A DNA stretch of 13,118 nucleotides, taken from positions 1 to 13,118 of the forward strand of contig CAJLFU010000052.1 of assembly GCA_905205995.1 (NCBI GenBank). The letters run 5' to 3'. Origin of the DNA: an uncultured Haemophilus sp. Its GTDB lineage: Bacteria; Pseudomonadota; Gammaproteobacteria; Enterobacterales; Pasteurellaceae. Under the pieces are notes generated by a model. It was not told where the DNA came from. It saw only the letters and a program-made list of their open reading frames with translations, and ran no database searches. This document shows positions 5,553-12,987 of the stretch, piece after piece; within the stretch, counting starts at the first letter, position 1, and the number at the start of each line of letters is the position of its first letter. A program made the translations under genes and the position numbers.

Positions 5553-6407
5553 ATGCAAAATAAAATTGTAAAAATTGGCAATATTGATGTCGCAAATGAC
5601 AAACCCTTTGTGCTTTTCGGCGGGATGAACGTGCTTGAAAGTCGCGATATGGCGATGCAAGTTTGTGAAGCTTACGTGAAAGTGACCGAAAAGTTGGGCG
5701 TTCCTTATGTTTTTAAGGCATCTTTCGATAAAGCTAACCGTTCTTCAATTCATTCTTACCGTGGTCCAGGCATGGAAGAAGGTTTAAAAATTTTCCAAGA
5801 GTTAAAAGAAACCTTTGGTGTGAAAGTGATTACCGATGTGCACGAAATCTATCAATGTCAGCCTGTTGCTGATGTGGTGGATGTGATTCAGTTACCGGCA
5901 TTCTTGGCTCGTCAAACTGATTTAGTCGAAGCCATGGCAAAAACCGGTGCGGTAATTAACGTGAAAAAACCACAATTCTTAAGCCCAGGTCAAATGGGTA
6001 ATATCGTCGATAAGTTTGAAGAATGTGGTAACGATAAAATTATCCTTTGTGATCGTGGTTCAAACTTCGGTTACGATAATTTAGTGGTGGATATGTTAGG
6101 CTTCGGTGTAATGAAAAAAGTGTCTAAAGGCAGCCCAGTCATTTTTGATGTGACTCATTCATTACAATGTCGTGATCCGTTTGGTGCCGCTTCAGGCGGT
6201 CGTCGTGAACAAGTGACCGAATTAGCCCGTTCTGGTTTAGCAATTGGCATTGCAGGCTTATTCTTAGAAGCTCACCCAAATCCAAATCAGGCAAAATGTG
6301 ATGGCCCTTCTGCATTGCCACTTTCGGCATTAGAAGGTTTTGTCTCACAGATGAAAGCCATTGATGATTTAGTGAAGTCTTTCCCTGAATTGGATACGTC
6401 GATTTAA
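5553..6407 (+). CDS. kdsA: 3-deoxy-8-phosphooctulonate (KDO-8-P) synthase
   Basis: KdsA condenses phosphoenolpyruvate with D-arabinose 5-phosphate to KDO-8-phosphate, the committed precursor of the inner-core sugar KDO that joins lipid A to the rest of the lipooligosaccharide. The 284-residue length equals the E. coli enzyme. FGGMNVLESRDMAM (22-35) carries Asn26, the mark of the metal-independent class. Active-site positions Lys55 and Lys60 (VFKASFDKANRSS), Arg168 (CDRGSNFGYDN) and His202 (FDVTHSLQ) are present. It is the last gene of the prfA-kdsA unit and is followed by the stem-loop at 6411-6452. Confidence 0.97.
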   Translation: MQNKIVKIGNIDVANDKPFVLFGGMNVLESRDMAMQVCEAYVKVTEKLGVPYVFKASFDKANRSSIHSYRGPGMEEGLKIFQELKETFGVKVITDVHEIYQCQPVADVVDVIQLPAFLARQTDLVEAMAKTGAVINVKKPQFLSPGQMGNIVDKFEECGNDKIILCDRGSNFGYDNLVVDMLGFGVMKKVSKGSPVIFDVTHSLQCRDPFGAASGGRREQVTELARSGLAIGIAGLFLEAHPNPNQAKCDGPSALPLSALEGFVSQMKAIDDLVKSFPELDTSI

Positions 6408-6410
6408 TAG

Positions 6411-6452
6411 AGAAGTGCGGTTGAAAACAGTGTTGTTTTTGACCGCACTTTT
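6411..6452 (+). terminator. Paired-uptake-signal stem-loop terminator after kdsA
   Basis: AAGTGCGGT (6413-6421) and ACCGCACTT (6442-6450) pair. The inner bases also pair (two G-T wobbles, then AAAACA 6424-6429 with TGTTTT 6434-6439), which leaves a four-base GTGT loop. The stem is about 17-19 bp. A moderately T-rich tail (CTTTTGTTCT) follows. This probably ends prfA-kdsA transcription 22 bases before the next gene and doubles as an uptake site. Confidence 0.75.
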
Positions 6453-6473
6453 GTTCTGTAAAAGGAGATAACA

Positions 6474-7421
6474 ATGAATATCGTATTTTTAGACAGCACC
6501 GCAATTCCAAAACATATTCCTATTCCTCGTCCAAGCTTTCCGCATAACTGGGTAGAGTATGAATATACTTCTGCGGAGCAAACCATTGAGCGAGCAAAAG
6601 ACGCAGATATTATTATCACCAATAAAGTGATTTTAAGCCGTGAGGTGTTGCAACAACTACCTAAATTAAAATTGATTGCTCTCACCGCAACAGGCACCAA
6701 TAACGTGGATTTAGACGCGGCAAAAGAATTGGGCGTGACGGTTAAAAATGTGATGGGTTATTCTGCCACGACCGTACCTGAGCATGTGTTGGGGATGATT
6801 TTTGCGTTAAAACACAGCTTGGCTGGCTGGCAGCGCGATCAAATCACTGGAAAATGGACTGAGAGTAAACAGTTCTGCTACTTTGATTATCCCATTACAG
6901 ATGTTAAAGGTTCAACGTTAGGCGTGTTTGGAAAAGGCTGTTTAGGTACAGAAGTAGGGCGTTTAGCAGAACTTTTAGGCATGAAAGTCCTTTATGCTGA
7001 ACATCGAAATGCGACAACTTGTCGTGAAGGTTACACGCCTTTTGAAGAGGTGCTAAAACAGGCCGATATTCTGACATTGCATTGTGCATTGACTGAAACA
7101 ACTAAAAATTTAATCAATCAAGAAACCTTGTCACTTTGTAAGAAAGGGGCGTATTTAATCAATACGGGTCGTGGTCCATTGATTGACGAGCAAGCAGTTT
7201 GTGACGCATTAAAATCAGGACAATTAGGTGGTGCCGCATTAGATGTGTTAGTGAAAGAACCACCAGAGAAAAACAATCCACTGATTGAATTAGCGAAAAC
7301 GATGCCGAATTTAATTATCACACCTCATATTGCTTGGGCGAGTGATAGTGCGGTAACCACGCTAATGAAAAAAGTGACGCAAAATATCGAAGATTTCGTT
7401 CAACAATTAAATCAAAAATAA
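6474..7421 (+). CDS. D-2-hydroxyacid dehydrogenase, NAD-dependent
   Basis: A 315-residue cytoplasmic oxidoreductase of the D-isomer-specific 2-hydroxyacid dehydrogenase family (glycerate/hydroxypyruvate dehydrogenase-like), interconverting a 2-hydroxy acid and its keto acid. The Rossmann motif GKGCLG is at 153-158, with an acidic residue after strand 2 (YAEHR, Glu176) suggesting NAD rather than NADP. The catalytic triad is visible: Arg233 (NTGRGPLID), Glu262 (VKEPP) and His285 (TPHIAW). AAAGGAG (6461-6467) precedes ATG 6474. The stop overlaps the lolC start (TAATG), so it is probably cotranscribed with lolCDE. The substrate cannot be read from sequence; hydroxypyruvate/glycerate is the usual guess (hprA-like). 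Note the near-miss uptake signal AGTGCGGT about 7347-7354. Confidence 0.9.
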   Translation: MNIVFLDSTAIPKHIPIPRPSFPHNWVEYEYTSAEQTIERAKDADIIITNKVILSREVLQQLPKLKLIALTATGTNNVDLDAAKELGVTVKNVMGYSATTVPEHVLGMIFALKHSLAGWQRDQITGKWTESKQFCYFDYPITDVKGSTLGVFGKGCLGTEVGRLAELLGMKVLYAEHRNATTCREGYTPFEEVLKQADILTLHCALTETTKNLINQETLSLCKKGAYLINTGRGPLIDEQAVCDALKSGQLGGAALDVLVKEPPEKNNPLIELAKTMPNLIITPHIAWASDSAVTTLMKKVTQNIEDFVQQLNQK

Positions 7422-8602
7422 TGAATTTACCTATTTCTTTATACGTCGCCCTGCGATATTGGCGTGCAAAAAGCGCCGATCGTTTTGGGCGACTTGTTGC
7501 TAATTTGGCAAGCTTTGGCATCGTACTGGGTGTGATGGCATTGATTATTGTGCTTTCTGTCATGAATGGATTAGAAGGCCATCAAAAACAACAGGTGCTT
7601 TCGAGCATTCCACACGCGATTGTTAGTCAAGATGCGCCTATTTCGGCAGAAAATCCGCTTGAAAATACACCGCACTTTGTGCAAAAAGCCGTGCCGATTA
7701 ATACCACAAATGTTGTGTTTCAAACGGCAAAAGGTGTGAGCGCAGGACAAGTGATTGGTATTCAGTCTTTTTCAGATGATCCTTTATTAGAAGGCATCGA
7801 TCCTAGTCAATTTAATCAGCTTTTACCGCAAGGTGAGTTTAAGTTGATTATTGGCGATAAATTGGCGCAAAAATTAGGCTTAGCAGTGGGCGATAAGGTT
7901 CGTTTAATGATTACGGAAAACAGCCAATACACCCCGTTTGGTCGTGTGCCGATGCAGCGTTTATTTACGGTGAGCGAGCTTTACTATGATTATGGCGAAG
8001 CGTCAGGCTATGAAGTTTTTGCTAATTTAGCCGATATTGGTCGCTTAATGCGTATTCAGCCAGGCGAAGCTCAAGGTTATCGTTTATTCCTGGATGATCC
8101 TTTCCAAATCACAGAATTGCCAACCTATTTCAAAGAGAGTCATATCAGCGATTGGCGTGTCCAAAAAGGGGAGTTTTTCCAAGCGGTTCGTATGGAAAAA
8201 AATATGATGGGCTTGTTGATTAGTTTAATTATCGTTGTTGCGATTTCCAATATCGTGACCTCATTAAGTTTAATGGTGGTGGATAAACAAGGGGAAATCG
8301 CCATTTTGCAAACGCAAGGTGTGACTAAATCACAAGTGCGTTCGATCTTTATTTATCAAGGTTTATTAGTGGGGCTAGTGGGCACATTGATTGGTGCTGT
8401 ACTGGGCGTATTAATCACCTTAAACCTTGGGGCAATTTTAAGTGCGGTCAATCCGAACGGTGTTTTCTTGCCAACATCCATTGAGCCCGTGCAAGTCATT
8501 ATTGTGATTGCCTTTTCTTTATTATTATCTTTATTATCAACTGTTTATCCAGCTTATCGTGCGGCGAAAACTGAGCCGGCGGAAGCATTACGTTATGAGT
8601 AA
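7421..8602 (+). CDS. lolC: Lipoprotein-releasing ABC transporter permease LolC
   Basis: LolC is one of two inner-membrane subunits of LolCDE, which extracts outer-membrane lipoproteins from the inner membrane and hands them to the carrier LolA. The 393-residue protein has the expected layout: one membrane segment at 27-47, a large periplasmic domain (about 50-260), then three segments at about 263-286, 313-340 and 357-377. The stretch TPFGRVPMQR (171-180) matches the LolC hook that recruits LolA, which separates it from LolE. The start overlaps the preceding dehydrogenase stop, and lolD begins three bases after the end. Two uptake signals lie inside the gene. Confidence 0.94.
   Translation: MNLPISLYVALRYWRAKSADRFGRLVANLASFGIVLGVMALIIVLSVMNGLEGHQKQQVLSSIPHAIVSQDAPISAENPLENTPHFVQKAVPINTTNVVFQTAKGVSAGQVIGIQSFSDDPLLEGIDPSQFNQLLPQGEFKLIIGDKLAQKLGLAVGDKVRLMITENSQYTPFGRVPMQRLFTVSELYYDYGEASGYEVFANLADIGRLMRIQPGEAQGYRLFLDDPFQITELPTYFKESHISDWRVQKGEFFQAVRMEKNMMGLLISLIIVVAISNIVTSLSLMVVDKQGEIAILQTQGVTKSQVRSIFIYQGLLVGLVGTLIGAVLGVLITLNLGAILSAVNPNGVFLPTSIEPVQVIIVIAFSLLLSLLSTVYPAYRAAKTEPAEALRYE
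7669..7677 (-). repeat. Uptake signal inside lolC
   Basis: ACCGCACTT is read as part of T83-P-H-F86 in the periplasmic domain, the same P-H-F reading as the site at 4209. Confidence 0.85.
8440..8448 (+). repeat. Uptake signal inside lolC
   Basis: AAGTGCGGT is read through L340-S-A-V343, at the periplasmic end of the third membrane segment. Confidence 0.85.
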
Positions 8603-8605
8603 AAT

Positions 8606-9289
8606 ATGAATAACTACTTATTAGAATGCCAAAATATTAATAAATTTTACCAAGAAGGCGAGAACCAAACCCAAGTATTAAAAGGTGTAAGCTTTGCCAT
8701 GAAACCACAAGAATTAGTGGCAATTGTGGGGAGTTCAGGTTCGGGAAAAAGTACTTTATTACACACCTTAGGTGGCTTAGATCAGCCAAGTAGTGGGGAG
8801 GTGTTTATTAAAGGACAATCTTTGCAAAAAGCGTCTGAAAGTGAATTGGCTAAATTACGTAACCAAAATCTAGGTTTCGTGTATCAATTTCACCATTTAA
8901 TGGCGGATTTTACTGCGTTAGAAAATGTGATGATGCCGATGTTAATTGGTCGTCAGAATAAAACAGAAGCAAAAGATCGTGCTGAAAAAATATTGGACGC
9001 AGTTGGTTTAAGTCATCGAATTACTCACCGTCCATCTGCACTTTCTGGCGGTGAGCGTCAACGTGTTGCGATTGCTCGTGCATTGGTGAATAATCCCGCT
9101 CTTGTCTTGGCTGATGAACCAACTGGTAACTTGGATCATAAAACCACAGAAAGTATTTTTGAGTTGATTCAAACCTTGAATGCGGAACAAAACATTGCGT
9201 TTTTATTGGTGACACATGATATGTCATTAGCGCAAAAACTGTCTCGTTGCTTAACCATGCAAGACGGCATTTTGAAGGAAGGTGCATAA
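8606..9289 (+). CDS. lolD: Lipoprotein-releasing system ATP-binding protein LolD
   Basis: LolD is the cytoplasmic ATPase pair that powers LolCE. The 227-residue protein has all ABC motifs: Walker A GSSGSGKS (42-49), Q-loop YQFHHLM (93-99), signature LSGGERQR (146-153), Walker B ALVLADE (165-171), D-loop GNLD (174-177) and switch His204 (VTHD). FHHLMADFTALENV is typical of the MacB/LolD/FtsE group. Only three bases separate it from lolC, and its stop overlaps the lolE start (TAATG), so the three subunits are made together. Confidence 0.96.
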   Translation: MNNYLLECQNINKFYQEGENQTQVLKGVSFAMKPQELVAIVGSSGSGKSTLLHTLGGLDQPSSGEVFIKGQSLQKASESELAKLRNQNLGFVYQFHHLMADFTALENVMMPMLIGRQNKTEAKDRAEKILDAVGLSHRITHRPSALSGGERQRVAIARALVNNPALVLADEPTGNLDHKTTESIFELIQTLNAEQNIAFLLVTHDMSLAQKLSRCLTMQDGILKEGA

Positions 9290-10539
9290 TGAATACGCCT
9301 TTTTTCATTAGTTGGCGTTATCAACGGGGTAAGCAAAAGAATCCGTTGGTGGCGTTAATTTCAAAATTCTCTGCTATCGGTATCGCCCTTGGTGTGGCAG
9401 TATTGATTGTGGGATTAAGTGCGATGAATGGTTTTGAGCGTGAATTGAATTCACGTATTTTGGCTGTCGTGCCACATACGGAAATCACCGTTAATCCACA
9501 TGCCAATGAAGCCACATTAAACCATTGGCAGAACCTTGCGGAACGTCTAAAAACAAACAAAAAAATTACCGCACTTTCACCTTTTGTGAGTTTTACTGCC
9601 TTAGTCGAAAATGGCAATAAACTTAAAGTTGTACAAGTGAAAGGGGTAGATAAACAAGCTGAAGATCAAGTGAGTTCCCTTGGTAAGTTTGTGGAAGGTG
9701 ATGGCTGGCAGAAATTCGCAGAAGAAGGTGGATTGGTACTGGGCTCTGGTATTGCCAAAGAGTTAGATGTTAAAGCTGGCGATTGGGTGTCGTTATTGAT
9801 TTCTCAACCGAATGGTGAAGATCAAATGGCTCAACCTAATCGTGAGCGTGTTCAAGTGACCGCTATTTTACGTTTAGATGGCCAGTTAGACCACAGTTAT
9901 GCCTTACTGGCATTACCTCAAGCACAAGAATTAATGGGATATCGCGAAGATCAAATTACCGGTGTTGAATTGAAAGTTGATGATCCATTTAAAGTACAAG
10001 AAATGGATTATTCGATGCTGAATGATTATCCGCAACTGCTTTATATCCAAAACTGGGTGGCAAAATTTGGCTATATGTATCGTGATATTCAGCTTATCCG
10101 CACAGTGATGTATATTGCAATGGTGCTTGTGATTGGAGTGGCGTGTTTTAATATCGTTTCAACCTTAATTATGGCAGTAAAAGATAAGCAAGGTGATATT
10201 GCGATTATGCGAACCCTAGGGGCGAATAATGGCTTTATTAAACAAATCTTTATTTGGTATGGTTTACTTGCAGGGATGAAAGGGTGTCTGATTGGTATCG
10301 TATTGGGTGTCGTACTTGCACTGAATCTCACGCCGATTATTCAAGGCATCGAGACATTACTTGGTAAAAAATTGTTATCAGATGGCATCTATTTTGTTGA
10401 TTTCTTGCCAAGTGAATTACATTGGTTCGATGTTGTATTGGTTCTCGTAGCTGCATTGGTATTGAGTTTACTCGCGAGTCTTTATCCAGCCAGTCGAGCC
10501 GCGAAGTTACAACCGGCTCAAGTATTGAGTAATCACTAA
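9289..10539 (+). CDS. lolE: Lipoprotein-releasing ABC transporter permease LolE
   Basis: LolE is the second membrane subunit of LolCDE and the main binding site for the lipoprotein substrate. The 416-residue protein (E. coli LolE is about 414) has membrane segments at about 26-46, 269-296, 322-348 and 381-401, with a periplasmic domain between the first two. It shares the FtsX/MacB-type layout with LolC but lacks the hook motif. ATG 9289 overlaps the lolD stop and has AAGGAAGG a few bases upstream; a longer in-frame reading from 9247 would run inside lolD and is rejected. The gene ends at a strong stem-loop and holds one uptake signal. Confidence 0.95.
   Translation: MNTPFFISWRYQRGKQKNPLVALISKFSAIGIALGVAVLIVGLSAMNGFERELNSRILAVVPHTEITVNPHANEATLNHWQNLAERLKTNKKITALSPFVSFTALVENGNKLKVVQVKGVDKQAEDQVSSLGKFVEGDGWQKFAEEGGLVLGSGIAKELDVKAGDWVSLLISQPNGEDQMAQPNRERVQVTAILRLDGQLDHSYALLALPQAQELMGYREDQITGVELKVDDPFKVQEMDYSMLNDYPQLLYIQNWVAKFGYMYRDIQLIRTVMYIAMVLVIGVACFNIVSTLIMAVKDKQGDIAIMRTLGANNGFIKQIFIWYGLLAGMKGCLIGIVLGVVLALNLTPIIQGIETLLGKKLLSDGIYFVDFLPSELHWFDVVLVLVAALVLSLLASLYPASRAAKLQPAQVLSNH
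9568..9576 (-). repeat. Uptake signal inside lolE
   Basis: ACCGCACTT falls exactly on codons T94-A95-L96, the same T-A-L reading as the site at 4033 in prmC. Confidence 0.85.
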
Positions 10540-10540
10540 T

Positions 10541-10578
10541 AAAAAATCAGGGATTAAGTATTTAATCCCTGATTTTTT
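10541..10578. terminator. Bidirectional terminator between lolE and zapG
   Basis: A perfect 17-bp stem, 10541-10557 with 10562-10578, closes over a GTAT loop. The core is AATCAGGGATTAA, flanked by an A-run on the left and a T-run on the right, so it has the right shape on both strands. It starts two bases after the lolE stop and lies 20 bases from the stop of the converging gene. It is not built from uptake signals. Confidence 0.88.
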
Positions 10579-10597
10579 ATTATTCAACCGTTAATTA

Positions 10598-11008
10598 TTA
10601 TTGGTTTTCTTTATCTGTTTTTAATAAACCAGATGAACCTTCGGAATAATCGCGAGGCGGCTCTTCAGATTTACTTTCTGATGAGGCAGTCACTAGCTGT
10701 TGAGTAAATAAACCTTTATTGGCAGGCTTGTTACCGAGTAAAGCTTCAGAGGAAACCGCGTAATGACGATACAGTTTTTGATAATCACCAATTAAGGTTT
10801 TAAATAATTCGGCACTTTCAGCAAAATGTTTTTCAAGTTGTGCTTGTTGATCGCTTAACTGTGTTTTCACTTCTTTCAGTTCAGCTTCGGTCTGAACTTG
10901 TTTTTTAACTGAACCTTTCGTTAAACGTAATAATCCGTAGCCTAAAATTAGGCCAACCACAAGCCCAATCACAGCGGCTTGCCATATTTCTGGTGTCCAT
11001 GATTGCAT
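10598..11008 (-). CDS. zapG: ZapG/YhcB-type (DUF1043) inner-membrane protein
   Basis: A 136-residue protein of the YhcB/DUF1043 family, an inner-membrane-anchored coiled-coil protein linked in E. coli to cell division and envelope synthesis. One N-terminal membrane segment (about 10-29, AAVIGLVVGLILGYGLLRL) is followed by a coiled coil rich in K/E/Q (about 32-65) and the family block LFKTLIGDYQKLYRHYAVSS (69-88). The C-terminal tail (about 100-136) is Ser/Glu-rich and looks disordered. ATG at 11008-11006 has AAGGAG (11020-11015) six bases upstream. In many gammaproteobacteria this gene lies next to degQ/degS; here it does not. The gene is transcribed toward lolE and ends at the shared stem-loop. 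Confidence 0.88.
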   Translation of the reverse strand: MQSWTPEIWQAAVIGLVVGLILGYGLLRLTKGSVKKQVQTEAELKEVKTQLSDQQAQLEKHFAESAELFKTLIGDYQKLYRHYAVSSEALLGNKPANKGLFTQQLVTASSESKSEEPPRDYSEGSSGLLKTDKENQ

Positions 11009-11098
11009 ACATTACTCCTTATCTTGAATTCATTGTTTAGTTTAAAGGAAAAACAAAAAAGTTTCTTTGCGGTTGATCACATTTTGAAAAAGCTGTGC

Positions 11099-11449
11099 TT
11101 ACACGGATGCAATAATCACGATCTCAACTTTCCAATCAGGATCTGCAAGTTTCGCTTCTACCGTTGCTCGGCTTGGTGGATTTTGACTATCGACCCATTC
11201 ATCCCATGCTTGGTTGAGTTGAGCATAATCTGCCATATCAGCAAGGAAGATTTGCGTGGTAAGAATTTTACTTTTTTCAGAATCAATTTCAGCCAATAAT
11301 TTATCGATCAGTGAAAGGACTTCTTTGGTTTGCTCGTAAGCATTTTGCTTAACGGTTTTTTCCGGTACTTGGCCTGCAAAATAGGCAGTATTGTTATGAA
11401 TGACCACTTCAGAAAAGCGTTTGCTTGGTTGAATGCGTTGAATCGACAT
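11099..11449 (-). CDS. RidA-family protein, YoaB-like subgroup
   Basis: A 116-residue member of the RidA/YjgF/UK114 superfamily, trimeric cytoplasmic proteins of which the true RidA members hydrolyse reactive enamines and imines such as 2-aminoacrylate. The sequence (SEVVIHNNTAYFAGQVPE at 13-30, TTQIFLADMADYAQLNQAWD at 64-83) is closer to E. coli YoaB than to RidA. The position of the key ligand-binding Arg is filled by Arg94 (PPSRATVEA) and the conserved acidic residue by Glu109 (KVEI). Deaminase activity is possible but not certain for this subgroup. ATG 11449 has AAGGAG just upstream; a longer reading to 11548 runs through the promoter region and is rejected. About 90 bases separate it from zapG. 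Confidence 0.88.
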   Translation of the reverse strand: MSIQRIQPSKRFSEVVIHNNTAYFAGQVPEKTVKQNAYEQTKEVLSLIDKLLAEIDSEKSKILTTQIFLADMADYAQLNQAWDEWVDSQNPPSRATVEAKLADPDWKVEIVIIASV

Positions 11450-11478
11450 AATGGCTCCTTTTTGATGAAGATAATTCC

Positions 11479-11507
11479 ATTCTAAAGGTGCTTTTAGACT
11501 TTGTAAA
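11479..11507 (-). promoter_or_regulatory. Candidate promoter of the RidA-family gene
   Basis: On the minus strand TTTACA (11507-11502), a 17-base spacer and TAGAAT (11484-11479) each match the sigma70 consensus at five of six positions. Start of transcription would be near 11472, about 22 bases before ATG 11449. Confidence 0.5.
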
Positions 11508-11529
11508 TCAAGAAATTGTGAGATAAAAT
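11501..11529 (+). promoter_or_regulatory. Candidate promoter of the YwiC-like/Sel1 unit
   Basis: TTGTAA (11501-11506), 17 bases, then TAAAAT (11524-11529) match the consensus at four and five of six positions. The start would be near 11536, about 25 bases before ATG 11561. Its -35 box overlaps that of the minus-strand promoter by five bases. Confidence 0.45.
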
Positions 11530-11560
11530 AATTGAGAATTTTTATCAACTAAAGAAAACT

Positions 11561-12277
11561 ATGAAACTCCTGATTTCGAATCAATATGGCGCCATTGTCA
11601 TGGCATTATTGCCTTTTGTTTATGGTATGTTATTAGCCTCACCTGTTTGGGCACATTTCTTTTTGCTTTTAGCTTGGTTCACCATGTATTTGCTGAGTTA
11701 TCCAATGCTTAGTCTCTTTAAAGGCAAAAATATGGCGGAATATAAAAAGTGGACAATCATCTATGGTGTCGCCGCTTTTTTATTTGCGCTTCCTGCCATT
11801 TTTTATAACTGGCAAATTCTTTTCTTTATTGCCGCCATGTTTCCTTTTGTATTGGTGAGTATCTATTACACCAAGAAAAAAGATGAACGTAATCTTCTCA
11901 ATGATTTAGCAGGTATTGCGATTTTTGCCCTTGCAGGTATGGGATCCTATTATTTTTCTGACCGCACTTTTGACGAAAAAATCTGGTGGGTAGCACTGTA
12001 TCCAAGCTTATTCTTTATTGGCACGACGCTTTACGTCAAATCAATGATGCGTGAACGCAAAAATCCGATTTATCTTAAAGCCTCCATTATTTTTCATATA
12101 CTTTGTGTGCTCGGTTGCTTGTTTACCCAACAATATGTCTTATCACTTGCTTTTGTGCCGGCGTTAATTCGTGCCATTTATTTACCAACCAAGAAACTTT
12201 CGGTTAAGCAAGTCGGTCTAATAGAATTCGGAACATCCGCCATTTTTTTGATTATTTTATTAATAGCGACATTATAA
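11561..12277 (+). CDS. YwiC-like family integral membrane protein
   Basis: A 238-residue, very hydrophobic inner-membrane protein with about seven or eight membrane segments (roughly 8-27, 29-51, 66-85, 87-104, 114-131, 141-159, 172-190, 192-207 and 219-237; the exact number is uncertain). The N-terminal SNQYGAIVMALLPFVYGM and the following LSYPMLSLFKG are typical of the YwiC-like family, for which no function is known to me. Short charged loops (KKKDERN at about 106-112, MMRERKNP at 163-170) probably face the cytoplasm. The ribosome site is weak (AAAG). The Sel1-repeat gene begins one base after the stop, so the two are probably cotranscribed. One uptake signal lies inside the gene. Confidence 0.78.
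   Translation: MKLLISNQYGAIVMALLPFVYGMLLASPVWAHFFLLLAWFTMYLLSYPMLSLFKGKNMAEYKKWTIIYGVAAFLFALPAIFYNWQILFFIAAMFPFVLVSIYYTKKKDERNLLNDLAGIAIFALAGMGSYYFSDRTFDEKIWWVALYPSLFFIGTTLYVKSMMRERKNPIYLKASIIFHILCVLGCLFTQQYVLSLAFVPALIRAIYLPTKKLSVKQVGLIEFGTSAIFLIILLIATL
11961..11969 (-). repeat. Uptake signal inside the YwiC-like gene
   Basis: ACCGCACTT is read through D134-R-T-F137. Confidence 0.85.
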
Positions 12278-12278
12278 G

Positions 12279-12953
12279 ATGAAGACATTAGCCAAACTTT
12301 TACTCCTCACTACGCTTACCTTAAGCAGTTCAGCATTTGCGATGAAAACCATTGATTTGGTCGATAAAGCGCAAATGACGGAGCAGCAAAAAATGGATCT
12401 GGCGCAAAAACTGGCTGAGAAACAAGATTGGAAAGCCGTTTTTGAAATTATGTATCCTTTAGCTTTGGAAGGTAATTTACAAGCACAAAGCAATTTAGGG
12501 ATGCTTTATAATTTAGGTCGCGGAGTAGATGAAAATAAAGAGTTGGCTTATTGGTGGTTTAGCGAAGCCGCTGAGCGAGGTAGTATCAAAGCTATCAATA
12601 ATTTGGCGGTCATGTATTTCAACGGCAATAACTATGTAAAACAAGATACCGCTCAAGCGATTAAATTATTTGAAACCAGTGCGACAAAAGATCCTGATGC
12701 CATGCTTACGCTAGGGGAAATTTATACCAATCAGAAAGAATTTACCAAAGCCTTTGAATGGTTCCAAAAAGCCGCGAATGCGGGCAGTAATGAGGGGCGA
12801 TTCCGTTTGGCTCGTTTGTATGAAGAAGGGATTGGGACACAAGTCAATATTGGTTTGGCCAAATTGCTTTATTTGGAAATTATGAATACGGCGAAAAAGG
12901 ATGAAATCAAAGAAATCGCCAGACAGCGATTACAACGTTTAAGCTTGTATTAA
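12279..12953 (+). CDS. Secreted Sel1-repeat protein
   Basis: A 224-residue protein with a clear Sec signal peptide: K2-K6 positive start, hydrophobic core 7-18 and a likely cleavage after Ala21 (SAFA). The mature part is mostly helical repeats of the Sel1/TPR type. Visible units are about 63-99 (NLQAQSNLGMLYNLGRGVD, then AYWWFSEAAERG), 101-137 (AINNLAVMYFNG, then AIKLFETSAT), 138-169 (AMLTLGEIYT, then AFEWFQKAANAG) and 170-205 (GRFRLARLYEEGIGT). Such repeats form protein-binding scaffolds, so a periplasmic adaptor role is likely but unproved; there is no lipobox. It lies one base after the YwiC-like gene and ends at the uptake-signal terminator. Confidence 0.85.
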   Translation: MKTLAKLLLLTTLTLSSSAFAMKTIDLVDKAQMTEQQKMDLAQKLAEKQDWKAVFEIMYPLALEGNLQAQSNLGMLYNLGRGVDENKELAYWWFSEAAERGSIKAINNLAVMYFNGNNYVKQDTAQAIKLFETSATKDPDAMLTLGEIYTNQKEFTKAFEWFQKAANAGSNEGRFRLARLYEEGIGTQVNIGLAKLLYLEIMNTAKKDEIKEIARQRLQRLSLY

Positions 12954-12987
12954 AAAAAAGTGCGGTTGATTTTGACCGCACTTTTTT
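12954..12987. terminator. Bidirectional paired-uptake-signal terminator
   Basis: A 13-bp stem, 12954-12966 with 12975-12987, is built from AAGTGCGGT (12958-12966) and ACCGCACTT (12975-12983), flanked by A6 and T6. The loop is eight bases with two possible G-T pairs. It starts right after the Sel1-gene stop, and its right edge overlaps the first two bases of the mnmC stop codon, so it serves both converging genes. Confidence 0.88.

Noticed and set aside
11021..11098. Possible decayed uptake-signal pair after the RidA gene
   Set aside because: TTTGCGGT and AGCTGTGCTT only loosely resemble the signal and do not form a convincing stem.
11003..11299. 98-codon plus-strand open frame opposite zapG/ridA
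   Set aside because: It is antisense to the RidA gene, AT-driven and lacks a ribosome site.
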